In this document: in pieces, positions 1 to 8,092 of the stretch
How the letters are laid out: each line of letters starts with the position of its first letter
How positions within the stretch are numbered: position 1 is the stretch's first letter
Assembly: GCA_942492735.1 (NCBI GenBank)
Contig: OW818648.1
Location: 1,736,001 to 1,800,000, forward strand
Length of the DNA: 64,000 nucleotides
Source of the DNA: Sporobacter sp942492735
GTDB lineage: Bacteria > Bacillota > Clostridia > Oscillospirales > Oscillospiraceae
Direction: 5' to 3'
Notes under the pieces: model-generated
Database searches by the model: none
What the model saw: the letters and a program-made list of their open reading frames with translations, nothing else
What the model was told of the DNA's origin: nothing
Position numbers and translations under genes: made by a program

Positions 1-190
1 TTCCCCTAAGATTGATGATCCCTTTGACGTAACTCGGCATCTCCGGCATTTCCGTAATGCTTTGAATACCTATAATTTCCGTTACATACTTAATTTCTAT
101 TCCATAAGCCTCGTTGCCGATCAGGAACGCAAGAAAACGGCCTTTTTGGGCATCTTCTATGATATCATTATTATTCATCAGGTCACTCAC
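1..190 (-). CDS. cheW: Chemotaxis adaptor CheW (3' end cut by window edge)
   Basis: Only the first 63 residues are visible; the gene runs off the left edge. The visible part contains the CheW-domain opening FLAFLIGNEAYGIEIKYVTEI followed by ITEMPEMPSYVKGIINLRG, the signature of the adaptor that links chemoreceptors to the CheA kinase. I chose the GTG start at 190 because a GGAGGAG ribosome binding site lies 6 bases upstream (197-203); the in-frame ATG at 178 would be 18 bases away. The gene begins 28 bases after the upstream chemoreceptor stop on the same strand, so it is probably co-transcribed with the two receptors. A second, complete cheW lies at 10157. The identification is secure; the start is likely. 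Confidence 0.9.
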   Translation of the reverse strand, partial: MSDLMNNNDIIEDAQKGRFLAFLIGNEAYGIEIKYVTEIIGIQSITEMPEMPSYVKGIINLRG

Positions 191-218
191 CAAATTCTCC
201 TCCAAAATTTTTTTGAAA

Positions 219-1586
219 TTAATATTTTCCGAAGTTGTTATCTCCGAGAGATATTTTTTGCACGGCAGTGTTTCTGCCTATCTGCTGCGTTTTCTCAGTG
301 CTGCCCCTTGAAAGCTCCTTTTTTGTTCTTTTGAGCTTAAAGACACTGATCGTTTCTTTAAGCTGAGAGGCTTGACTTGAGAGCTCTTCGCTGGCTGCCG
401 CGCTTTCCTGACTCGTTGCGGCATTATTTGAAACGACCTGTGAGACCTGTAGGATGCCGCTGTTAACCTGCTCTATCGCATGCGCCTGCTCGCCCGACGC
501 CTCGGCAATAGATTTAACAAGATCAGCTGCAACAGCAACTTGAGAAACGATTTGGCCGAGAGCCTCGGCGGTATCGTTGGCGATCTTTGTTCCTGCGTCT
601 ACTTTCCTTTTTGAGCCTTCGATCAGCGCGGTCGTCTCTTTAGCCGCGTTTGCCGATTTAGCCGCAAGATTCCTGACCTCCTCGGCAACAACCGCGAAGC
701 CCTTGCCATGCTGGCCGGCCCGCGCCGCTTCAACGGCGGCGTTGAGCGCGAGAATATTTGTTTGAAATGCGATGTCATCGATGACTTTTATAATTTTACT
801 GATATTGGTCGAAGACTCATTGATTTCCTCCATGGCTTTGAGCATTTCTTTCATCTGTGCATTACCGTCGGTTGCATTCAACTTAACGTTCATTGTCAGC
901 GCATTAGCCTTTTCGGCATTTTGCGCATTCAAATGCGTCTGAGAGGATATTTGCTCCAGCGCCGCCGTCAGCTCCTGAACAGTGCTGGCCTGCTCTGTTG
1001 CACCCTGCGATAGGGCAAGGCTGGAATCTGAAACGAGGTTAGCTCCCGACGATACCTGATCAATAGCCGTCACGATGCTGGTGACGAGGTGGTGGAAATT
1101 GCCGACAAGTTCGGAAAGTCCGTTGCCTAATTGATCTTCCGGAGAGCATGTCGGAACCTCGACGGAAAGATCACCCTGAGCCACACGTTTAACGCATTCT
1201 TCCAGGTTGTTTACATAAAGCCTTAAACCCTTCATCGTGCGTGAAACCTTACCGATTTCATCTTGATATTCCATCGTAATCGCATCTCTAGCTCGGGCAA
1301 CATCCTTGATATTGTAGTTGCCGACAGAATATCGCCCAAGAAACAAATCGTTTTTTAACGTTGGATCTATAATCAGAAATGCGTTAATATTTCCCAGGAG
1401 CAGCGCGCAAAAAACTGCAAGCAGGGAAACGGCGCCGATAATGATGGAAAAGGTTTGCCGGTGCGGTATGTTGGAAGATACAACAGTTATTATCCCTGCG
1501 GCTCCAATAGCAGCGGCAATGATGCCAATGAAGAGAAAGCAGATATTTAACCTTGTCCTAATTTTGAGATTAACGAACCATTTCAT
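219..1586 (-). CDS. Methyl-accepting chemotaxis protein without a large sensor domain
   Basis: 455 residues. Two hydrophobic segments (about residues 13-36 and 45-65) are joined by a loop of only some ten residues, so there is no room for an extracellular ligand-binding domain. A HAMP-like region (about 85-150) and the long signalling coiled coil follow. The highly conserved hairpin tip is clear: IAFQTNILALNAAVEAARAG, then GKGFAVVAEEVRNLA. It should transmit a signal to CheA/CheW, perhaps sensing the membrane, cytoplasm or proton motive force (inference). A GGAGAG site lies 5 bases before the ATG. From about residue 255 to the end the protein is almost identical to the neighbouring receptor at 1650. 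The gene lies directly upstream of the partial cheW. Confidence 0.93.
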   Translation of the reverse strand: MKWFVNLKIRTRLNICFLFIGIIAAAIGAAGIITVVSSNIPHRQTFSIIIGAVSLLAVFCALLLGNINAFLIIDPTLKNDLFLGRYSVGNYNIKDVARARDAITMEYQDEIGKVSRTMKGLRLYVNNLEECVKRVAQGDLSVEVPTCSPEDQLGNGLSELVGNFHHLVTSIVTAIDQVSSGANLVSDSSLALSQGATEQASTVQELTAALEQISSQTHLNAQNAEKANALTMNVKLNATDGNAQMKEMLKAMEEINESSTNISKIIKVIDDIAFQTNILALNAAVEAARAGQHGKGFAVVAEEVRNLAAKSANAAKETTALIEGSKRKVDAGTKIANDTAEALGQIVSQVAVAADLVKSIAEASGEQAHAIEQVNSGILQVSQVVSNNAATSQESAAASEELSSQASQLKETISVFKLKRTKKELSRGSTEKTQQIGRNTAVQKISLGDNNFGKY

Positions 1587-1649
1587 TTTTTCTCTCCACC
1601 CAATTAAGTCGTAAGCGTCGATTGAATTGATATTATGTATTAGGGAAAA

Positions 1650-3011
1650 TCAGTATTTCCCAAAATCATTATCTCCAAGAGATATTTTTTGCACGGCAGT
1701 GTTCCTGCCTATCTGCTGCGTTTTTTCAGTGTTGCCCCTTGAAAGCTCCTTTTTTGTTCTTTTGAGCTTAAAGACACTGATCGTTTCTTTAAGCTGAGAG
1801 GCTTGACTTGAGAGCTCTTCGCTGGCTGCCGCGCTTTCCTGACTCGTCGCGGCATTATTTGAAACGACCTGTGAGACCTGTAGGATGCCGCTGTTTACCT
1901 GCTCTATCGCATGCGCCTGCTCGCCCGACGCCTCGGCTATAGATTTAACAAGGTCAGCTGCAACAGCAACTTGAGAAACGATTTGGCCGAGAGCTTCGGC
2001 GGTATCGTTGGCGATCTTTGTTCCTGCGTCTACTTTCCTTTTTGAGCCTTCGATCAGCGCGGTCGTCTCTTTAGCCGCGTTTGCCGATTTAGCCGCAAGA
2101 TTCCTGACCTCCTCGGCAACAACCGCGAAGCCCTTGCCGTGCTGGCCGGCCCGCGCCGCTTCAACGGCGGCGTTGAGCGCGAGAATATTTGTTTGAAATG
2201 CGATGTCATCGATGACTTTTATTATTTTGCTGATATTGGCGGATGAGTCATTGATTTCGTCCATTGCGCTGAGCATGCCCCGCATGTGTTCGTTGCCGGT
2301 CGCTGCATTTGATTTGGCCTGCTGGGCAAGTTCATTTGCTTTTTCGGCATTTTTTGCGTTCAGGTTCGTCTGCGAGGCGATCTCCTCAAGCGAAGCGGTG
2401 AGCTGCTGGATTGAGCTGGCCTGCTCGGTTGCCCCCTGTGACAGCGCAAAGCTCGAGTCGGCGATAAGGCTGGAACCCGACGCAACCTGATCAGCAGCTG
2501 CATATATGCTGCTGACGACGCGGTGCGTGTTATGAACAAGCTCTAGTATGGTTTGTCCCAGAATGTCCGCATCGCACTTAATATGGATTTGTGTCGTCAG
2601 GTCACCCTCGGCGATCTGCTTTGTATCCGCTACTTTTTCGCGGCTAGCAAATACAAGACGAATAAAAGCGGCTGCAATTCGTACTGTCTCATCCTTGCTG
2701 TTTTTATCATAATCGACATCGTTGTCGAAATAGGCGAGATTACCTTCGGTAAGCTTATCAAGGCCCATTGTCAGACCGACGATAAAACCGACGACGTTAT
2801 TCTTGAAGTATCGAATCGTCATATAGGCGGTGAGAGCGCACAGCAGGAACAAAACAATAACAGTTATGAACATTGCTGCATTTCCGATATTAATGACCGG
2901 TTTCATACTGTTTAAGGCTAACAGGCATAAAAGAAGAATGAATAATCCAATAGCAATAAAACTCGAGACCAGTTTTCGCGCAATACTCTTTTTTGCATAC
3001 CATTTTTTCAT
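1650..3011 (-). CDS. Methyl-accepting chemotaxis protein, paralogue of the adjacent receptor
   Basis: 453 residues from the ATG at 3011; an in-frame ATG at 3035 exists but lacks a ribosome binding site, whereas AGGGTG precedes 3011 by 9 bases and MKKW aligns with the MKW start of the neighbour. Two membrane helices (about 14-32 and 41-62) are separated by a very short loop. HAMP-like and MCP signalling domains follow, with the tip IAFQTNILALNAAVEAARAG. The last ~200 residues differ from the receptor at 219 at only two positions, while the N-terminal halves differ strongly. A sigma-28-like promoter lies upstream at 3061-3087. The absence of a terminator before 1586 suggests one transcript through both receptors and cheW. 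Confidence 0.93.
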   Translation of the reverse strand: MKKWYAKKSIARKLVSSFIAIGLFILLLCLLALNSMKPVINIGNAAMFITVIVLFLLCALTAYMTIRYFKNNVVGFIVGLTMGLDKLTEGNLAYFDNDVDYDKNSKDETVRIAAAFIRLVFASREKVADTKQIAEGDLTTQIHIKCDADILGQTILELVHNTHRVVSSIYAAADQVASGSSLIADSSFALSQGATEQASSIQQLTASLEEIASQTNLNAKNAEKANELAQQAKSNAATGNEHMRGMLSAMDEINDSSANISKIIKVIDDIAFQTNILALNAAVEAARAGQHGKGFAVVAEEVRNLAAKSANAAKETTALIEGSKRKVDAGTKIANDTAEALGQIVSQVAVAADLVKSIAEASGEQAHAIEQVNSGILQVSQVVSNNAATSQESAAASEELSSQASQLKETISVFKLKRTKKELSRGNTEKTQQIGRNTAVQKISLGDNDFGKY

Positions 3012-3060
3012 GTTCAATAGCACCCTTTTCATCATTTTTGACGCATATCTTATAAGTGTT

Positions 3061-3087
3061 TTATCGAATGTTTTTTGTTACTATTTA
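3061..3087 (-). promoter_or_regulatory. Sigma-28 (SigD/FliA) type promoter for the receptor-cheW genes
   Basis: Read on the minus strand: TAAA (3087-3084), a 15-base spacer, then TTCGATAA (3068-3061). The sigma-28 consensus is TAAA-N15-GCCGATAA, so this matches all of the -35 and 6 of 8 bases of the -10 with ideal spacing. Transcription would start near 3054. Chemoreceptors are normal sigma-28 targets. Confidence 0.6.
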
Positions 3088-3146
3088 TTATATATAAGAA
3101 AATATGACAAATCCTACAAATCGTAGCGGGTTGAATTCAGCATATT

Positions 3147-3176
3147 AAAGAAAGGAACCTTGGCGGTTCCTTTCTT
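3147..3176 (-). terminator. Terminator of the fliD-fliS-yaaR operon
   Basis: A 12-base-pair inverted repeat, AAGAAAGGAACC / GGTTCCTTTCTT, with a 5-base loop lies 22 bases past the yaaR stop. It is T-rich on the minus-strand 3' side and separates the fliD operon from the receptor promoter. Confidence 0.7.
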
Positions 3177-3197
3177 GTATGTATCGTTTTAACAGCT

Positions 3198-3653
3198 TTA
3201 CAGAAGCATGTCCATAATCAAACCCCGTATCTCATCAACACGGCTCAGATAATCCAGTTTGTCGCTGTTATCATTAATGATGTCTTTTGCAAGAGCGTCA
3301 AGTTTGGTATCGATAATGTTGATGGTAGCGAAAACACGCTGGCGGCCGTTCATATCGGTCACATACTCTGAATTCAGGACATAAGCGTTTTTTATGGCTT
3401 CCATCAGCAGGTCCTTTAGCTGCCCGCGATAACGTTCAAAAGTTGAGATATCGATTTTGCATAGTATGGAGTCGGCGAGCGCCGTCAATTCATCAAAAAG
3501 GTCGTCAAAATGGCGTCTGTAGCCGTCTTTGGCCTGATTGCCCATCTGCTCCCGGAAGACATCACCCGTTGATCCGCCGGAACCACCCGAAACAGACGTC
3601 ACACCATATCGAGAGATAGGATCCAACCGCTTCACTCTTAAAACATCTGTCAT
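3198..3653 (-). CDS. YaaR family protein (DUF327), last gene of the fliD operon
   Basis: 151 residues. The region from about residue 45 to the end matches the DUF327/YaaR family: RGQLKDLLMEAIKNAYVLNS, then NGRQRVFATINIIDTKLDAL and a final VDEIRGLIMDML. A Gly/Ser-rich linker lies at about 20-30. The function of the family is unknown; it is often found next to flagellar genes in Clostridia. The start has AAAGAGG 7 bases upstream. It lies about 40 bases after the fliT-like gene and is the last gene before the terminator at 3147, so it is probably translated from the fliD-fliS transcript. No membrane segment is seen. Confidence 0.82.
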   Translation of the reverse strand: MTDVLRVKRLDPISRYGVTSVSGGSGGSTGDVFREQMGNQAKDGYRRHFDDLFDELTALADSILCKIDISTFERYRGQLKDLLMEAIKNAYVLNSEYVTDMNGRQRVFATINIIDTKLDALAKDIINDNSDKLDYLSRVDEIRGLIMDMLL

Positions 3654-3692
3654 AGCTATACCTCTTTATGGTTTGGCGTCCCTGCCTGTAGG

Positions 3693-4145
3693 TTAATTAG
3701 TGAAGTCAACGCTGTCGCCCGGTTCATCGGAAAAGGCTGTTTTCATGTACGCTGAAAGACTTTTCTTATTTCTTGCCTTAAGCGTTTCTATTTTGTACAT
3801 CTGCATTCTGCTGCTGATAAGCTTCATGATCTCCAAGTCCTTGACCGACACATCGCCCAGTACCTTGCGAATGGTCTCGCGGATTTCGTCAACGTCCTGG
3901 GGGAGAGACTGCCCAAAGTCATATTCTTCCACTTCGTCAAGTATGATATCGGTTTTATATTCGATGCTGATCAGTTTTTCAATCAGTTTTTCACGGTTAT
4001 TGATGACCTCTGTGATCTTTGCGTCATCATCACTGAGAAATACGTCAAAATTATTCTCAGAGTAATCTTGGAGTAAAACACAGGTGTCGAGAGCTTGACC
4101 CATCAGGTCGCGCAGTTCGGCGTGCTTCGGACTAATATCGCTCAT
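3693..4145 (-). CDS. Probable flagellar export chaperone (FliT/FlgN-like position)
   Basis: 150 residues, mostly predicted helical and charged, with no membrane segment. It follows fliS with an ATGA overlap: the ATG at 4145 overlaps the fliS stop, and AGAGGTGA lies 6-7 bases upstream, so I prefer this start to the longer open frame from 4199. In many flagellated bacteria fliT, a small helical chaperone for the FliD cap, follows fliS. Sequence similarity to FliT is not obvious by eye, so the role is inferred mainly from position, length and helical character. Another FlgN-type chaperone is encoded at 45327. Confidence 0.6.
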   Translation of the reverse strand: MSDISPKHAELRDLMGQALDTCVLLQDYSENNFDVFLSDDDAKITEVINNREKLIEKLISIEYKTDIILDEVEEYDFGQSLPQDVDEIRETIRKVLGDVSVKDLEIMKLISSRMQMYKIETLKARNKKSLSAYMKTAFSDEPGDSVDFTN

Positions 4146-4549
4146 CCGACGCTCACCTCTGGGGCGATGCTGTAGGAGGTTTTTGAAATCATCTGCCACG
4201 TATCGCGCATCGAGGATAATATCTCAAGCACTTCAGGAAGCAGTGTCAGGTCTTTTTTAGTATTCATCTCACGCATGGTGCGGAGCAGAAAATCATAGAT
4301 GTCCAGAAGCTGTTTGGAGAGGTCAAGGCTGGTATCAAGGCAATTAACGAGCTCTAAGATAATCTCCTGCGCGTTGATAAAGTGTGTATTGGTAGCGCTG
4401 ATATCTTTATTGTCATCAAGACTGATTTCGGCCAGCTTTAAATTTTTTATGCATGCATCGAAGAGCATGACAATGAGTTCTGCGGGACTGGCCGTCATAA
4501 CACTCTGTTTTAAATATTGCTGTCTCAAATTCATTTTCCTGTAATCCAT
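4142..4549 (-). CDS. fliS: Flagellin export chaperone FliS
   Basis: 135 residues, the usual length for FliS. The N-terminus (NLRQQYLKQSVMTASPAELI, then VMLFDACIKNLKLAE) carries the family signature of a Tyr-containing N-terminal helix followed by SP-x-EL-I-x-ML-FD-x-A. FliS binds the disordered C-terminus of unpolymerised flagellin in the cytoplasm and keeps it export-competent. In B. subtilis FliS also binds FliW-related partners. It starts about 25 bases after the fliD stop with GGTGAGG upstream, and overlaps the next gene by four bases. Confidence 0.95.
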   Translation of the reverse strand: MDYRKMNLRQQYLKQSVMTASPAELIVMLFDACIKNLKLAEISLDDNKDISATNTHFINAQEIILELVNCLDTSLDLSKQLLDIYDFLLRTMREMNTKKDLTLLPEVLEILSSMRDTWQMISKTSYSIAPEVSVG

Positions 4550-4574
4550 GTTTAAACCTCACCAAAAATTCGAT

Positions 4575-6125
4575 CTATTGGAACAATTGACTGATATAGG
4601 AGGACTGTGAATTGAGCTTGGACAGTGCTGTTTCCATTCTGGAGAACTTCGCGTAATAACTGTCGGCAAGCTGCCCGAGCTTATCTTCAAGACTGCTGAT
4701 TTCCGTATCATAAGTGGTAATTTGTTTTGTTGCGGTCTTCATGGCATTTGTTATGGAGCTCGTATATTTCGAAATACTTGTTTTAAGCTTATAAATCAGG
4801 CCTTGCTCGGAACTCGCAGCGGAGCTGCTGCCGTTCGTAAACATACCAATCACAGTGTCCGGAGAGGTTCTGAGCGCCTCGGTCAGCTTACTCTCATCCA
4901 ATGTAATTTGACCGGGGTTGCTGTCGAAATAACCGGCGGTGGTTATGCCGATTTCTGTCGAATTTTTCCCGGTGCCGCCCAGGGACGAATAAAAAGCATT
5001 TTTCAGGCCTGTCATCAGGCCGGAAAGATCCTTATTATGACGAAGCAAACCGCTTTTTGCCTTAGTCTCCCACGCCGTTATCTGCTCTTCCGACATGGAA
5101 TCTTTTTGCGCATCGGTCAGGGGAGGATAATCGGATGAGTTATCGGATTCCTCGGACAGATCTGCCAGTTTGGAAAAAAGCTCATTGTATGCATTGATAA
5201 ATTTGGTTACTGCGGTGACGGTAGAACTGGTATCGTGTTCGAGAGAGAATGTGACAGTTTCTTCAGTCGTTCCTTGTGTCACCTTTTTCAGATCATAAAT
5301 AATAGAATCAATCGTGAACTCGTTACTGTTACGCGTCACTGTTGTCCCGTTGATGACGGCTTCGGAATTGTTGCCGTTTTTAAAGGTTCCTGTGCCGATT
5401 TTAAATGCGCTGGCGCTCCCAAACGCGTTGCCTTTGAAATTCGTAATCGAGATTACACTATCTGCCCCACCAGAATCCGATTCGAGCGTGAAGGAATCTG
5501 ACAGCCTGCTGTATTTCATTGTGACATTTGCTGTCTTGTCTGTATTGATCGTGTTGATCATATTCTGCAGTGTTGTTTCCTTCGCAAAGGTGAACGTCTT
5601 GCCGTTGATGGCAAATGCGATCTGATTGTCGCTGCCGAACTGAAGCGGCGTCGCAAGTGACAGGTCTTTTAAAGCTGCTGTATTGTTCGCAGAAATTTCC
5701 GTTCCGCGGGCTGACACCTTGGAGGAACTTGTAAGCGTCGTATTTTTTGCGAGCTTGTTGATCTGGAGCGTAATATCACTCAGATCAGCACTGCTCAAGG
5801 CGGTGACGGATGCCGCGTTTGAGGTACTGGCAGTAACGGATTTATATGTCGAGTATGATGCAGATTTAAGCATGCTGAACTCGCCTGAAGAGTTGACATA
5901 CGTATCCAGGAATTCATTGATGTCAGCTTTCACGTTCTTTAGAGCATCATTATACCATTCGCGCTTTATCTGTTTCTGCCTGACGACATCAATTCTTGAC
6001 TGCTGACCCGACGTCATGCTTTTGACGAGCGCATCCGTATCGAGACTGGAAAACATACCGGTAATACGCGAGCTGGTATTGTAGATCGCGTTTGATGTTG
6101 AATTTGCGGAATTTATTGTAGCCAT
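4575..6125 (-). CDS. fliD: Flagellar filament cap protein FliD (HAP2)
   Basis: 516 residues. The N-terminus contains the FliD_N signature (ITGMFSSLDTDALVKSMTSG) and the coiled-coil region follows (RQKQIKREWYNDALKNVKAD). The C-terminal FliD_C part ends in the helical IYKLKTSISKY...LGQLADSYYAKFSRMETALS region and terminates with SQSSYISQLF, as the family does. FliD forms the cap at the filament tip under which flagellin folds. The gene leads a four-gene operon with fliS, the fliT-like gene and yaaR, and is preceded by a sigma-28-like promoter. Confidence 0.96.
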   Translation of the reverse strand: MATINSANSTSNAIYNTSSRITGMFSSLDTDALVKSMTSGQQSRIDVVRQKQIKREWYNDALKNVKADINEFLDTYVNSSGEFSMLKSASYSTYKSVTASTSNAASVTALSSADLSDITLQINKLAKNTTLTSSSKVSARGTEISANNTAALKDLSLATPLQFGSDNQIAFAINGKTFTFAKETTLQNMINTINTDKTANVTMKYSRLSDSFTLESDSGGADSVISITNFKGNAFGSASAFKIGTGTFKNGNNSEAVINGTTVTRNSNEFTIDSIIYDLKKVTQGTTEETVTFSLEHDTSSTVTAVTKFINAYNELFSKLADLSEESDNSSDYPPLTDAQKDSMSEEQITAWETKAKSGLLRHNKDLSGLMTGLKNAFYSSLGGTGKNSTEIGITTAGYFDSNPGQITLDESKLTEALRTSPDTVIGMFTNGSSSAASSEQGLIYKLKTSISKYTSSITNAMKTATKQITTYDTEISSLEDKLGQLADSYYAKFSRMETALSKLNSQSSYISQLFQ

Positions 6126-6177
6126 CTTATCAACTCCTGCCGTTGCTGACTAAACAGAATTATTCCGAGCGTTATCA

Positions 6178-6205
6178 TTATCGCTCTATAATGATTATCG
6201 ATTTA
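6178..6205 (-). promoter_or_regulatory. Sigma-28-like promoter for fliD
   Basis: On the minus strand: TAAA (6205-6202), a 16-base spacer and AGCGATAA (6185-6178), 6 of 8 matches to the GCCGATAA -10 element. The leader to fliD would be about 45 bases. fliD-fliS are typical late genes under this sigma factor, whose gene is at 42068. Confidence 0.45.
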
Positions 6206-6393
6206 ATTCTTGTAAAATTAATATTCATCATGAAATATTTCGAAAATTTCTACATTTGCAGTAGGCTCATCCAAGCAAGCCGGTATATTTCAACGATACA
6301 GGATTGCTTATATTTTGATGAGTCCACATCAGTTAGAATGGGTTGAGGTCACTGCATATGCGTAAACATAGTAATAATGCACTAAAAAAATCC

Positions 6394-6418
6394 TAAAAAA
6401 TATAAAAATAAACGATAC
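6394..6418 (+). promoter_or_regulatory. Weak sigma-28-like promoter for the che operon
   Basis: TAAA (6394-6397), 14 bases, then ACGATAC (6412-6418), 5 of 7 matches to CCGATAT. The surrounding A-rich sequence makes chance TAAA matches easy, so this is only a candidate. Confidence 0.3.
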
Positions 6419-6509
6419 TGTACACTTATTTGAGAAGTTTGTAATTTATTATGAAAAAATGACGAAATAGTATATGTAAGTTATTCTCAAACAGGATTGG
6501 AGGCAATCA

Positions 6510-7142
6510 ATGAACAGCAATTCTGATAATATTGATGTTGAGAAAAAGGATGTTTTAAGAGAAATAGCAAATATCGGAGCCGGGCACGCGGCGACGGCGC
6601 TGGCAGCGCTTTTGGATCGCCCAATCGTGCAGTCTGTACCGAATGTTGTACTCATACCGCTCAGCGATATGCCCGAGCAGCTCGGCGGAGCCGAAAAATT
6701 GGTTGTCGCGGGGCTTCTCGATATGACCGGCGATTTATCGGGTTTTTTTATGGTTGTTTTAGAATTTGACCAGGCGGATAAAATCATCTCCATGATGCTG
6801 GGCAAGAAGCTTCGCCCCAGAAAACCGGACAGCATACGCAGATTCTCGGCGATAGAAAAATCCGTCATTTCCGAAACGGTCAATATTTTGGGCGGATCTT
6901 ATATGACGGCCGTGTCGGAGCTGACGAACCTGTTTGTAGCGCCGTCAACGCCCTATTTATGCATTGACATGGTCGGAGCCGTGCTCAACATTGCCATTGC
7001 AGAGGCTGGTAAATCAGGCGACTTCGCGATATTTTTCCAGTCGGAGTTGTTCAACGAAAAAGAACGCATTATTGGCGATCTCTTTTTAATTCCAGACAAA
7101 TCTTCATGCGATAAAATATTGGAGTCGTTAGGATACGAATAA
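6510..7142 (+). CDS. cheC: CheY-P phosphatase CheC
   Basis: 210 residues. Both CheC phosphatase motifs of the E-x2-N type are visible: LREIANIGAGHAATAL near residue 17 and ISETVNILGGSYMTA near residue 120. CheC removes phosphate from CheY-P and is stimulated by binding CheD, which is encoded immediately downstream; the pair forms an adaptation loop in B. subtilis and Thermotoga. The ATG has TTGGAGG 5-6 bases upstream. Its stop overlaps the cheD start (TAATG), which indicates translational coupling. It is the first gene of the cheC-D-Y-A-W operon. Confidence 0.96.
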   Translation: MNSNSDNIDVEKKDVLREIANIGAGHAATALAALLDRPIVQSVPNVVLIPLSDMPEQLGGAEKLVVAGLLDMTGDLSGFFMVVLEFDQADKIISMMLGKKLRPRKPDSIRRFSAIEKSVISETVNILGGSYMTAVSELTNLFVAPSTPYLCIDMVGAVLNIAIAEAGKSGDFAIFFQSELFNEKERIIGDLFLIPDKSSCDKILESLGYE

Positions 7143-7633
7143 TGAATGATAGAAGATTTGCTGTTGATATCGCCATGATGAAAGTTGCCCGCGCTCCCGA
7201 TCAGCTGTATTCCCTGGGCTTGGGATCCTGCATCGGCGTTGCAATTTTTGATTCAACAGTTAAAGTTGGCGGCCTTATACATATCCTTCTGCCAACATCT
7301 CAGGGCTTCGAGAACGGAAACCATGTGAGGACGAAATTCGCCGATTCGGGCATATGCGATCTTGTTGATGCCGTTATCAAGGCAGGCGCGTCGCGTGCGA
7401 GACTCAAAGCGAAAATTGCCGGCGGAGCATCGATGTTTATTACAAATGGGACCTCGAGCGTACATGAGGTCGGCAAAAGAAATATCCAGAGCAGCAGAGA
7501 TACTCTAAAAATGCTGGGCATAGAGCTGCTCGCGCATGATACCGGCGGCAATAAAGGAAGAACGATTATCTTTGATATTGATACTGGACAGTTGACGATC
7601 AAGACCGTTGATAAATCTATTAAAGTCATATAG
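7142..7633 (+). CDS. cheD: Chemoreceptor glutamine deamidase CheD
   Basis: 163 residues, the family length. The catalytic Cys30 sits in SLGLGSCIGVAIFD and His47 in GGLIHILLP; the third residue of the triad, Thr in Thermotoga CheD, corresponds here to Ser24 (my alignment by eye). The conserved KIAGGASMF block follows. CheD deamidates selected glutamines of chemoreceptors and binds CheC. The start overlaps the cheC stop by one base, so the two proteins are likely made together. Confidence 0.95.
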   Translation: MNDRRFAVDIAMMKVARAPDQLYSLGLGSCIGVAIFDSTVKVGGLIHILLPTSQGFENGNHVRTKFADSGICDLVDAVIKAGASRARLKAKIAGGASMFITNGTSSVHEVGKRNIQSSRDTLKMLGIELLAHDTGGNKGRTIIFDIDTGQLTIKTVDKSIKVI

Positions 7634-7681
7634 TGTACACAAAACGAAAAATCACCAAACAATGTCGGAGGTTATTTAGAA

Positions 7682-8038
7682 ATGGCTAAAATAATGATCG
7701 TTGATGATGCAGCATTCATGAGGATTACTATAAAAAACATGCTGAAGAAAAGCGTCCATGAGGTAGTCGGTGAAGCCGAGAACGGAAAAATAGCGATAGA
7801 ACGCTATAAACAGCTCGGGCCGGATATCGTTACGATGGATATCACAATGCCGGAGCTGGATGGGCTGCATGCACTCAAAGAGATTCTGGCAATCAATCCC
7901 TCTGCTAATGTGATCATGGTGTCGGCCATGGGCCAGGAAGCAATGGTCCGGGAAGCCATCATGAGCGGGGCAAAGGGCTTTATTGTTAAGCCGTTTAAAG
8001 AGGAAGGAATTCTTTCGGCTATAGACAAGCTTGCATAA
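7682..8038 (+). CDS. cheY: Chemotaxis response regulator CheY
   Basis: 118 residues, a lone receiver domain. Acidic pocket residues are in IMIVDDAAFMR (Asp8/Asp9); the phosphorylated Asp53 is in VTMDITMP, the switch Ser81 in VMVSAMGQ and Lys103 in IVKPF. In this lineage CheY-P binds FliM/FliY at the motor and promotes counter-clockwise rotation. GTCGGAGG precedes the ATG. It lies between cheD and cheA in the operon. Confidence 0.96.
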   Translation: MAKIMIVDDAAFMRITIKNMLKKSVHEVVGEAENGKIAIERYKQLGPDIVTMDITMPELDGLHALKEILAINPSANVIMVSAMGQEAMVREAIMSGAKGFIVKPFKEEGILSAIDKLA

Positions 8039-8092
8039 TGCAGTCGCATTTATCTACGGTGTTCTGAATTTAAATAGAACAGGAGAAAAGCT

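Larger units (their letters stand above)
6126..6509. other. Divergent intergenic region between fliD and cheC
   Basis: This 384-base, very AT-rich gap separates the divergent fliD and che operons. It holds a sigma-28-like promoter facing each way (listed separately). I see no convincing gene, structured RNA or terminator in it. Confidence 0.6.

Noticed and set aside
2553..2915. Plus-strand open frames over the chemoreceptor genes
   Set aside because: They lie antisense to well-supported MCP coding sequence and show no independent signals; duplicated copies exist only because the receptors are duplicated.
3693..4199. Longer start for the fliT-like gene at 4199
   Set aside because: The ATG at 4145 overlaps the fliS stop in an ATGA arrangement and has a good ribosome binding site; the upstream extension lies within fliS.
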